Shown here one piece after another: positions 6,343 to 12,123 of a stretch of 12,123 nucleotides of DNA. Every line of letters begins with the position of its first letter. Position 1 is the first letter of the stretch. The translations under genes and the position numbers were made by a program. The notes beneath the pieces are model-generated. The model was not told the origin of the DNA. It saw nothing but the letters and a program-made list of their open reading frames with translations, and did not search any database. The DNA is taken from assembly GCA_937927975.1 (NCBI GenBank), contig CALEZT010000046.1:1-12123 (forward strand), given 5' to 3'. Source of the DNA: an uncultured Phycisphaerales bacterium. GTDB taxonomy: Bacteria > Planctomycetota > Phycisphaerae > Sedimentisphaerales > Anaerobacaceae.

Positions 6343-7656
6343 ATGAAGGCTGTGTGGGTTGTACCGATAATCTTGTTGGTCATCACGCCCTGCGTCTGGT
6401 CGGCGTGGGAGATCGAATACAGCGACGGGCTGGTCGAGGCGATGGCCAGGGCCGGTCATCCGATCTCCAAGCGGGTGGGGCGTTTCGCGACGAAGCAGGA
6501 GTGCCTGGCCGCGATCGACGAGGCAGTGGCCCAATCCGGAGACCCGACCCTGCGACTGAACATGTATCCGGCGCCCGGAGGCTATGACGAGACCGGCGGG
6601 TCGTCCTCCAACGGCGGCGGAGAAACGCAAGAGCCGGTCTGGGGCCAGGACGGGTACGGCATCCCCTTCTACAACATGATCCGCAATGCGCAACAAAAAG
6701 CCGCCGACCGACGGATGCAGAACGCCTGGGGGCTCAACAACAAGGGGATCGAGCAGGCCGCCAAGGGAAACTGGGCGGCGGCGGCCCAGTTCTACAGGGA
6801 GGCCTTGAAGATCGCTCCCAACGACCCGGTGATCCAGCAGAACCTCAGGAACGCCGAGGCCCGGGAGAAGGCCCGCTCACTCAACCTCCAGGGCATCGCG
6901 GCGTCCCAGAACCTCGACTGGAAAGCGGCGGCACGATATTTCCGCGAAGCGCTCCAGGCCACGCCCGATGACCCGGTCATTCAGCGGAACCTGAAAGAGA
7001 TGGAGGGCATCCTTGCCTCCGAGGAGCGGAGCCGGATCGACCTGCAGAATGCGACGCGAGAGCGGACGATCGCGGAAGCGGCGCGGGAGAAACGCGAGGC
7101 GGAGCAGAGAAAACGCCTGTCGCAGCAGAACGCCGCCTTTGCCGACCTTCAGGCCGATGCGGGCAGCTTCCTGGGAAGGCCCGCGACCGGCGCGAACCCA
7201 GGACCGTCCCGTGTACCGTTGCCTCCTGACTTTCCCGTCTCGAAGACCGCGGCGATCGAGAAGGACTCCTCCCCCATCCTGGAATTGTCGCCCGAGACAT
7301 ACCAGATCATCGGACTGATCGGCAAGAACATCAGGGAGGCCCCCGCGAAGTTCGGCGAAGCGGTGGTCAGCGCGCTGGGCTACGAGCGGCAACTGGGCGT
7401 CCTGAAGATCGCCAAGGGACTGAGCGACGAGGCGGGACGGTCCATGCAAAGCGCCGTCGATCTCATCGGACGCGGGTACCCTGAAGCCGAAACGATAGAC
7501 CAGATCAAAGGCTCGGAGACTCGCGCCATGCGGATCTACCTCGACAGCTTCTCGAACATCCCGCTGCCGCCGTCGGCCCAAGAACAACAGGAGATGGAGA
7601 TGAACGGGCGAAAGTGGTTCAAGTGGGTCACTCAACCTGTGGAAGGGTCTCGGTGA
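6343..7656 (+). CDS. Exported TPR and coiled-coil protein of unknown function
   Basis: This is a 437-residue protein with an N-terminal signal peptide (hydrophobic core about 3-19, likely cut near VWS-A at 20). After export it would have a small N-terminal region (22-80) with one cysteine (Cys54), then a Gly/Ser-rich linker (about 82-98). Two tetratricopeptide-like repeats follow at about 127-170 and 178-220. They are clear duplicates: W144-AAAAQFYREAL with NDPVIQQNL, and W193-KAAARYFREAL with DDPVIQRNL. Residues 222-270 are strongly charged and Glu/Arg-rich, probably a coiled coil. The C-terminal 170 residues start with a Pro/Gly-rich stretch and include a helical part at about 316-400, with no family I recognise. 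TPRs usually mediate protein contacts, so a periplasmic scaffold or assembly role is plausible. A strong GGAGGT precedes the ATG. Its stop overlaps the next start. Confidence 0.85.
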   Translation: MKAVWVVPIILLVITPCVWSAWEIEYSDGLVEAMARAGHPISKRVGRFATKQECLAAIDEAVAQSGDPTLRLNMYPAPGGYDETGGSSSNGGGETQEPVWGQDGYGIPFYNMIRNAQQKAADRRMQNAWGLNNKGIEQAAKGNWAAAAQFYREALKIAPNDPVIQQNLRNAEAREKARSLNLQGIAASQNLDWKAAARYFREALQATPDDPVIQRNLKEMEGILASEERSRIDLQNATRERTIAEAAREKREAEQRKRLSQQNAAFADLQADAGSFLGRPATGANPGPSRVPLPPDFPVSKTAAIEKDSSPILELSPETYQIIGLIGKNIREAPAKFGEAVVSALGYERQLGVLKIAKGLSDEAGRSMQSAVDLIGRGYPEAETIDQIKGSETRAMRIYLDSFSNIPLPPSAQEQQEMEMNGRKWFKWVTQPVEGSR

Positions 7657-8465
7657 TGCGATATTTCCTGGGCATCTGTGTGTTCGTTCTTTCCATGATC
7701 TCGTCCCTCGCTGCGGAGACTCCCATTCCCAGCCTGACCGTCATCCTGACGGCAGAGCGGGTGAAGGCGGCCAAGCTGGAGCCCCTCGCTCCCATCCTGG
7801 CGGTCAGCCATCGCGGCACAGCGGTCGTGGCCGAGCCCAACAATCTGTTCCTGGTCAACAGCCGCAAGTTCCTCTTCGACGCGTCCACCCCGGTGAGCGA
7901 CTGCGCATTCACGCCCGACGGCGCCCTGCTGGTCGTCAGCGGCCGCAAGCTCGGATACTGCGCGGGCGGACGGTTCCATCCGCAGATTGACCTGCCGGAG
8001 AACGCCATGCGACTAGCCGTCGGGCAGAATCGGATCTACGTCTACGGCGGGGACAACGATCGAGCGACGTCCATCTACGTGATCGATCCGCAGCGCGGCC
8101 ATGCCAAGCTCTGCGACGCGCCGTCGGCGATCGGGGCGGCGGCCGCCGTGGGCGGCGCGCTCTACTTCTCCGTGGCGAACGACATCTTCCAGGTGGCGCC
8201 GGACGGCGATGTCAACCTGATCTGCCGCCTGCCGGGACCTCCGGTCACCTCCATCACCCCGGCCGGCGAAGATACTCTCTACTTCCTCGCAGGCCGGGCG
8301 CTGTATGCATGGCAGATCGGCAACGTGGCGATCTTCGGCGAGAACCTCGGCGATGTCACACGTTGGCACGATGGCAAGCTTTACGTTCTGGATGTGCAGA
8401 AACAATCGCTCGTGAGACTTGAGAGTCTCCCCACACGAGTAGACGCGCCTCCCGAGACGCCCTGA
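7656..8465 (+). CDS. Exported beta-propeller-like protein of unknown function
   Basis: This is a 269-residue protein with a signal peptide (MRYFLGICVFVLSMISSLAA, cut near residue 19-20). The mature part alternates short beta strands with turns in about six blade-like units, for example CAFTPDGALLVVSG, RLAVGQNRIYVYGG, AAVGGALYFSVANDIFQVAPDG, DTLYFLAGRALYAW and WHDGKLYVLD. This looks like a small beta-propeller of the NHL/WD-like kind. No catalytic motif is visible. The start at 7656 shares its A with the stop of the TPR gene (TGATG) and has GGAAGG about 9 nt upstream. The longer in-frame start at 7614 would bury the signal peptide. Tight coupling suggests the propeller and TPR proteins act together outside the cytoplasm, perhaps as a complex. 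That function is inference. Confidence 0.85.
   Translation: MRYFLGICVFVLSMISSLAAETPIPSLTVILTAERVKAAKLEPLAPILAVSHRGTAVVAEPNNLFLVNSRKFLFDASTPVSDCAFTPDGALLVVSGRKLGYCAGGRFHPQIDLPENAMRLAVGQNRIYVYGGDNDRATSIYVIDPQRGHAKLCDAPSAIGAAAAVGGALYFSVANDIFQVAPDGDVNLICRLPGPPVTSITPAGEDTLYFLAGRALYAWQIGNVAIFGENLGDVTRWHDGKLYVLDVQKQSLVRLESLPTRVDAPPETP
8409..8439. repeat. Bulged hairpin at the 3' end of the propeller gene
   Basis: CTCGTG (8409-8414) pairs with CACGAG (8434-8439), and AGACT (8415-8419) pairs with AGTCT (8424-8428) around the loop TGAG, leaving a 5-nt bulge (8429-8433). It lies inside the coding sequence, ending 26 nt before the end of the gene. No T run follows, so it is not a standard intrinsic terminator. 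It could stabilise or slow the transcript end. Confidence 0.35.
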
Positions 8466-8576
8466 CGAGCCATCAAACAAAGGTGACGATGGCGTTCCGC
8501 ACGACAACGATGGAGAATAAAACCACGTCGGAAGGCCGACCTGGACCTTTGCGAGTGGAACCTCCGAACTGGCGGC
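8466..8576. other. Gap between convergent propeller and deacetylase genes
   Basis: These 111 bases hold no convincing gene or terminator. A 39-codon plus-strand frame from 8489 runs into the antisense of the deacetylase and is probably noise. Confidence 0.4.
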
Positions 8577-9461
8577 CTACTCCCTTGCCCACATGTCTCG
8601 GTAGCTGACCAACTGGATGCCCCGGCGTTGGATGACCTCTTTGACCTTGGGACTGCAGAAAGACTTCGTCACGGCGTCGCGGTGCGAGGCGACTTCCCAA
8701 TAGCCCTTGTGGCCGATGGCCTGCATCTCCGAGGTGTCGAGCCCTGGGTGCTCGATCACGATCCATATCCCCGGCCCGATCCCCTCGAGCGACTTGACCA
8801 GCGCGGCCTCCCGCTCTTGGACGGTGGCCTTGCTGTCCGCTGCCCAGGGCAGGTGCTTTGCCCCCGGCGTCTCGATCGGGAGCCTGTACTCCTTCGAGAG
8901 CCTGGCCACCAATTCGCGAAGTTGCGGCGTGCACGTCGGCGTGCCCATATGACTGCTCAGGTGCGAGACCTGCGGGATCTCCTTCTTCGCCAGCTCGATC
9001 TGGGCCCGCAGTTCCTTCTCGACCTCTTCGATCCGCCATTTGGACTCCAGGAAGCCCGTGTTGGGCGGGAAATCCGACCGCTGGCTGGTCATCGGGAAGA
9101 AATGCCCCTGTGCATCGACCAGGCTGGGCGACTGCGTCAGCGGGCCCCACTTGTAGTTCTCCCATTCGCTGGTCAGAGTCAGGTGCACGCCCACGTCGTA
9201 GCCAGGGTTCTCGCGCAGCATCTTGGCGGCCTCGATGAACCATGGGCACGGCGTCTGCACCTCGACGCTCCTGGCGATCCCCTCGCGGTAGACCTGGATA
9301 CAGGCGAGATTGGCGGTATGGCACGAGCCAATGTCATCGGCCCGCACGACCAGCCGGATCGCCTTGTCGGCCTGTTCCGGCTGCGACAAGGCCCCCCCGA
9401 TCCCCATCGTCAGAACCGTCGCTCCCGACGCCCAGCCCAGCATCCTTCTGCGTGTCATCAT
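8577..9461 (-). CDS. Tat-exported YdjC/ChbG-family carbohydrate deacetylase
   Basis: This is a metal-dependent deacetylase of the YdjC/ChbG type, which in characterised members removes acetyl groups from N-acetylated sugars such as chito-oligosaccharides. With the 9461 start it has 294 residues. A twin-arginine signal (TRRRMLGWASGATVLTMGIGG, residues 3-23) predicts folded export. Family motifs are present in order: ADD at 41-43 (metal/catalytic Asp), GVHLTLT at 91-97 with His93, HLSSHMG at 167-173 with His171, IEHPG at 236-240 with His238, and a C-terminal SHRD...SYRDM region. An in-frame ATG at 9482 adds seven residues (MKWDGET). I favour 9461 or 9458 because GGTGAG lies just upstream and a short n-region before the arginines is typical of Tat signals, but this is not certain. 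The substrate is not determined. The neighbour is a secreted, probably sugar-binding protein on the opposite strand. Confidence 0.9.
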   Translation of the reverse strand: MMTRRRMLGWASGATVLTMGIGGALSQPEQADKAIRLVVRADDIGSCHTANLACIQVYREGIARSVEVQTPCPWFIEAAKMLRENPGYDVGVHLTLTSEWENYKWGPLTQSPSLVDAQGHFFPMTSQRSDFPPNTGFLESKWRIEEVEKELRAQIELAKKEIPQVSHLSSHMGTPTCTPQLRELVARLSKEYRLPIETPGAKHLPWAADSKATVQEREAALVKSLEGIGPGIWIVIEHPGLDTSEMQAIGHKGYWEVASHRDAVTKSFCSPKVKEVIQRRGIQLVSYRDMWARE

Positions 9462-9547
9462 CGTCTCACCGTCCCATTTCATACATCAAACCGCCAAATT
9501 CGAACCTCTGCCCCCGCCCGGAATCGCCACTGGGGGCGCCAGACTGC

Positions 9548-9575
9548 ATTATAATCTCCCCACCAGCCCTCGCAA
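9548..9575 (-). promoter_or_regulatory. Sigma70-type promoter of the deacetylase gene
   Basis: Read on the minus strand, TTGCGA (9575-9570) and a consensus TATAAT (9553-9548) are separated by 16 nt. Transcription would start near 9541, giving a leader of about 80 nt to the chosen start at 9461. Confidence 0.6.
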
Positions 9576-9620
9576 GCGGTCGATCGGTCCGACAGGCCCG
9601 CGGATTCGGGGTCAACTTTC

Positions 9621-9653
9621 TTGTTGAACTCCGATTGCGGAGTATGATATAAA
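9621..9653 (+). promoter_or_regulatory. Sigma70-type promoter of the secreted multidomain protein gene
   Basis: TTGTTG (9621-9626) and TATGAT (9643-9648) have a 16-nt spacer. Shifted alternatives TTGAAC (9624-9629) and TATAAA (9648-9653) have an 18-nt spacer. Either would start transcription near 9655-9660, about 210 nt before the gene. An inverted repeat fills the spacer. Confidence 0.55.
9628..9643. promoter_or_regulatory. Operator-like inverted repeat between -35 and -10
   Basis: ACTCCG-ATTG-CGGAGT is a perfect 6-bp inverted repeat with a 4-nt centre, placed exactly in the promoter spacer. A dimeric repressor could bind here and block RNA polymerase. The protein is unknown. Confidence 0.35.
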
Positions 9654-9867
9654 GGAATCGGATGGGTCATCGGTCGGTGTCTGAACCTGGTTTCCCACGC
9701 AGGATTTCGAGTCTGTCGAGGAGCGAAAGAGCGTGCGACGGGAATTGACATCCAATTAGCGAGAGACACACACGATCCTAATCTTCGAGGCGCAAATAGA
9801 CAGGCGACTTCGGCGTGACGTACGCACGGAGCAGAGAGATCCAATAACGAAGTGAAGGGGTGAAAAG

Positions 9868-12123
9868 ATGAGAAGCGTTGCGTGTTTTCTGCTGGTTGTG
9901 GCTGCGGTCCTGGCCGGTGCGGCGCAGGCCCAGACCACCTACGTATTGCTGGAGGAGGATTTCGAAGGCCTGACGCTGGGTCCGAACGTGGACGAAGGAG
10001 TTGCCGGGGATGCGGTCTGGACGAATGTCCCTCCGGCGGGATGGATCAACGACGCCACCGGAGTCCCCGGATACGGCGACCCCGCCAACGACGGCGTGAC
10101 CGAGTGGGCGGGATGGGGATTCGCGAAGAAGGATTGGTGGATCCAAACCGCTGAGGATCAGCGTCGTTCGGAGTTCAAACTGGGCCAGGGGACCGTGGCG
10201 ATCGCCGACCCGGACGAGTGGGACGACGCCGCCCATCCGAAGAACTACCCAGCAGATACCTATGACGTGTGGCTGATCACGCCGCCTATCGATCTGTCCT
10301 CTGCCAGGGCGGGCACCGTGCAACTGAAGTTCGACTCGAGCTGGCGCCCCGAATACGACAACGATTACCATCAGACCGCCAACATCACGGTATCCTTCGA
10401 CGGCGGACCGAAGATCGAAGTGCTTCGGTGGGAGTCCGATTCCGCCAGTCCTTTCTACAAAGACGACAACTCCACCAATCAGACGATCTTCGTGGACATC
10501 CCCAACCCCGCGGGCGCAGGCAGCATGGTCCTGACGTTCGGCCTGTTCGACGCCGGCAACGACTGGTGGTGGGCGATCGACAACATCGTCGTGACCGGCA
10601 CGTGGAGCGGGTCCCGCGCCTCCCAACCCAGCCCCGCCAATGGAGCGAAGGAAGTCCCCGTCAAGACGACCCTGAGCTGGACGCCGGGGGACTACGCTGG
10701 TCAGCATCGCATCCTGCTCAGCAATGATCTGGCCGCGGTCACCGCGGGAACCGCGATCGTCGCCACGCAGAGCGACGAGAGCTACGACGCCACCGGGAAA
10801 CTCGCCTTCGGAACGACCTACTACTGGCGAATCGACGAATCCAACAGCACCACCGGTTGGGACCAGGGCAGCGTCTGGAGCTTCACCACGGAATCGTTCT
10901 CGTATCCGCTGGCGGTGTCGGCTGCCACGGCCTCCAGCGCCCAGCCGGGCATGAGCGCGCAGAACGCCATCAACGGTTCCGGCCTGGATGCCCTGGACCA
11001 GCACTCGACCGACGGGACGCAGATGTGGATGAGCGCGGGCGTCAAGCCGGACTGGATTCAGTTCGCGTTCGACGGCGTTCACAAGCTGGACAAGATGCTG
11101 GTCTGGAACTCCAATCAGGTGGTCGAGGGCATCGTCGGATTCGGCGCCAAGGACGTCACGGTCGAATACTCGATCGACGGCACGACCTGGACGAAACTGG
11201 AAGGGGCCCCGGAATTTGCCAGGGGCACCGGCCTGGCCACGTACGCCGCGAACACCACCGTGTCCTTCGACGGCGCCGTCGCGCAGTTCGTCAAGCTGAC
11301 GATCAACGCCAACTGGGGCGGCATGGCCGCGCAGACGGGCCTGAGCGAGGTTCGGTTCTTCCAGATTCCAGTGCAGGCCAGGGAGCCCCAGCCGGCCGAC
11401 GGCGCCAAGAATGTCGATGTGGAGGCTGTTCTGAGCTGGCGGGCAGGCCGCGAGGCGGCTTCGCACAAGATCAGCTTTGGCGGCGATGAACAGGCGGTCG
11501 CCGCCGGGACCGCGCCGGTGAGCACGGTCAGCGAGAATCAATTCGCGCCCGCCGGGCTGCTCTTCGGCTCGACGTACTTCTGGAAGGTCACGGAAGTCAA
11601 CCAGGCGCAGGCGGTCGCCGAGTGGGTAGGGCCGGTCTGGACCTTCACCGTCGAGCAGTACGACGCGATCGACGACTTCGACAGCTACACGGACGACATC
11701 GACGCCGAGGCGACGATCTGGCACGCCTGGATCGACGGCCTCACCAATAAGGCCAGCGGTTCGCAGGTCGGATACACGGACGCGCCGTTCGCCGAGCGGT
11801 CGATCGTCCGCAGCGGCCGGCAGTCGATGCCCCTGACGTATGACAACTCGAAGGCCCCCTACTATTCCGAAGCCGAACTGAGCTTCAGTTCGCCCCGGAA
11901 CTGGACCACGCACGGGGCCGACAGCCTCTGCGTTTACTATCAGGGCGTCGCGACCAATTCCGCGGAAGGGCTCTACCTCACGGTCAAGGACAGCTCCAAC
12001 AAATCCCTGACGGTGGCGAACCCGAATGCGGCGGCCACGACCCAAACGGGCTGGCAGCGGTGGACGATTCCGCTGAGCGAGTTCACCGCGGCCGGCGTGA
12101 AGATGACCGCGGTCAAGTCGATC
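9868..12123 (+). CDS. Secreted multidomain protein with Fn3-like and discoidin (F5/8 C) domains, 3' end outside the window
   Basis: The frame is open for 752 codons from the ATG at 9868 to the last base, with no stop, so the protein is larger. AAGGGG lies 7 nt before the ATG. A signal peptide (MRSVACFLLVVAAVLAGAAQA, cut after 21) predicts secretion. Residues 28-246 look like an adhesin/MAM-type beta-sandwich (starting EEDFEGLTLG, ending WWAIDNIVVTGTW). Residues 252-342 and 507-596 are two Fn3-like repeats of one type (P-x-PA-x-GAK-x-V...LSW, TYYWRIDE/TYFWKVTE, VWSFTT/VWTFTV). Residues 346-500 resemble an F5/8 type C (discoidin) domain: an A-NG---D--D---W-type start, DWIQFAFDG, VTVEYSIDGTTW, FVKLTINANWGG, TGLSEVRFF. 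Residues 600-752 begin another beta-rich, probably carbohydrate-binding-like module (DDFDSY...GYTDAPFAE...SMPLTYDN). It probably binds surface or environmental glycans. The C-terminal domain, anchor or catalytic part is not visible. Confidence 0.9.
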   Translation, partial: MRSVACFLLVVAAVLAGAAQAQTTYVLLEEDFEGLTLGPNVDEGVAGDAVWTNVPPAGWINDATGVPGYGDPANDGVTEWAGWGFAKKDWWIQTAEDQRRSEFKLGQGTVAIADPDEWDDAAHPKNYPADTYDVWLITPPIDLSSARAGTVQLKFDSSWRPEYDNDYHQTANITVSFDGGPKIEVLRWESDSASPFYKDDNSTNQTIFVDIPNPAGAGSMVLTFGLFDAGNDWWWAIDNIVVTGTWSGSRASQPSPANGAKEVPVKTTLSWTPGDYAGQHRILLSNDLAAVTAGTAIVATQSDESYDATGKLAFGTTYYWRIDESNSTTGWDQGSVWSFTTESFSYPLAVSAATASSAQPGMSAQNAINGSGLDALDQHSTDGTQMWMSAGVKPDWIQFAFDGVHKLDKMLVWNSNQVVEGIVGFGAKDVTVEYSIDGTTWTKLEGAPEFARGTGLATYAANTTVSFDGAVAQFVKLTINANWGGMAAQTGLSEVRFFQIPVQAREPQPADGAKNVDVEAVLSWRAGREAASHKISFGGDEQAVAAGTAPVSTVSENQFAPAGLLFGSTYFWKVTEVNQAQAVAEWVGPVWTFTVEQYDAIDDFDSYTDDIDAEATIWHAWIDGLTNKASGSQVGYTDAPFAERSIVRSGRQSMPLTYDNSKAPYYSEAELSFSSPRNWTTHGADSLCVYYQGVATNSAEGLYLTVKDSSNKSLTVANPNAAATTQTGWQRWTIPLSEFTAAGVKMTAVKSI

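Larger units (their letters stand above)
9462..9867. other. Divergent intergenic region of the deacetylase and secreted-protein genes
   Basis: These 406 bases contain outward-facing promoter candidates for both neighbours, at 9548-9575 on the minus strand and 9621-9653 on the plus strand. The plus-strand gene has a long leader of about 210 nt. In the deacetylase leader, GCCCCC (9510-9515) can pair with GGGGGC (9532-9537) around 16 nt. A perfect TTGACA at 9745-9750 lacks a matching -10. A 121-codon minus-strand frame across the region has no family resemblance and is judged spurious. Confidence 0.6.

Noticed and set aside
6204..6386. N-terminal extension of the ankyrin protein by 61 residues
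   Set aside because: It would overlap the divergent gene's start and bury a clean signal peptide. The AAGGAG site supports the 6203 start.
8489..8608. 39-codon plus-strand frame after the propeller gene
   Set aside because: It is short, Pro/Arg-rich and overlaps the antisense of the deacetylase 3' end. An AGGTGA precedes it, but too closely for a normal ribosome binding site.
9479..9844. 121-codon minus-strand frame in the divergent intergenic region
   Set aside because: It covers both promoter candidates, has no convincing ribosome binding site or family resemblance, and has the Arg/Trp-rich look of non-coding GC-rich DNA.
9778..12045. 755-codon minus-strand open frame
   Set aside because: It is the antisense shadow of the secreted multidomain gene in GC-rich DNA. 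The plus-strand frame has a signal peptide and recognisable domains, whereas the minus frame is a low-complexity Arg/Gly/Val/Asp-rich product.

Overview
The window looks like a chromosomal segment of a GC-rich planctomycete, probably of the Phycisphaerae/Sedimentisphaerales type. The main basis is the protein running off the right edge. Its Fn3-like repeats (P-ADGAK-V...LSW...TYYWRIDE-N...VW-FTT) and its C-terminal module (DDFDSY...GYTDAPFAE...SMPLTYDN...YYSEAE) are styles I associate with the large secreted proteins of that group. This is recognition from memory, not a database result. Most of the encoded proteins are membrane-bound or exported.

Layout: (1) 1-238 is a gene-free element that is almost entirely one imperfect inverted repeat, with 20-bp terminal arms matching at 19 positions, a perfect 12-bp central stem, and a small hairpin inside each arm. 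(2) 394-4187 is a tight four-gene operon on the plus strand: ATPase, ABC-2 permease, ATPase, ABC-2 permease. Junctions are 1 nt apart or ATGA overlaps. The last permease carries what looks like a BamE/SmpA-OmlA-like domain in the loop after its first membrane segment. (3) 4260-6203 on the minus strand encodes an exported protein made almost wholly of ankyrin repeats, arranged as two blocks that each begin with a similar cap. (4) 6343-8465 on the plus strand is a two-gene operon of exported proteins without assigned function: a TPR/coiled-coil protein and a small beta-propeller-like protein, coupled by a TGATG overlap. (5) 8577-9461 on the minus strand encodes a Tat-exported YdjC/ChbG-type carbohydrate deacetylase. 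(6) 9868 to the right edge on the plus strand encodes a large secreted multidomain protein (beta-sandwich, Fn3-like, discoidin F5/8 C, Fn3-like, probable sugar-binding-like module) with no stop inside the window.

How they may work together: the four ABC genes probably form one or two efflux/export or membrane-remodelling transporters. The exported ankyrin and TPR/propeller proteins are divergently transcribed from one 139-bp region and could be co-regulated periplasmic scaffold proteins. The deacetylase and the discoidin/Fn3 protein are also divergent, each with a recognisable promoter in a shared 406-bp gap. Both fit an extracytoplasmic, carbohydrate-related role. No tRNA, rRNA, CRISPR array or intact transposase gene was seen, and no convincing rho-independent terminator was found.
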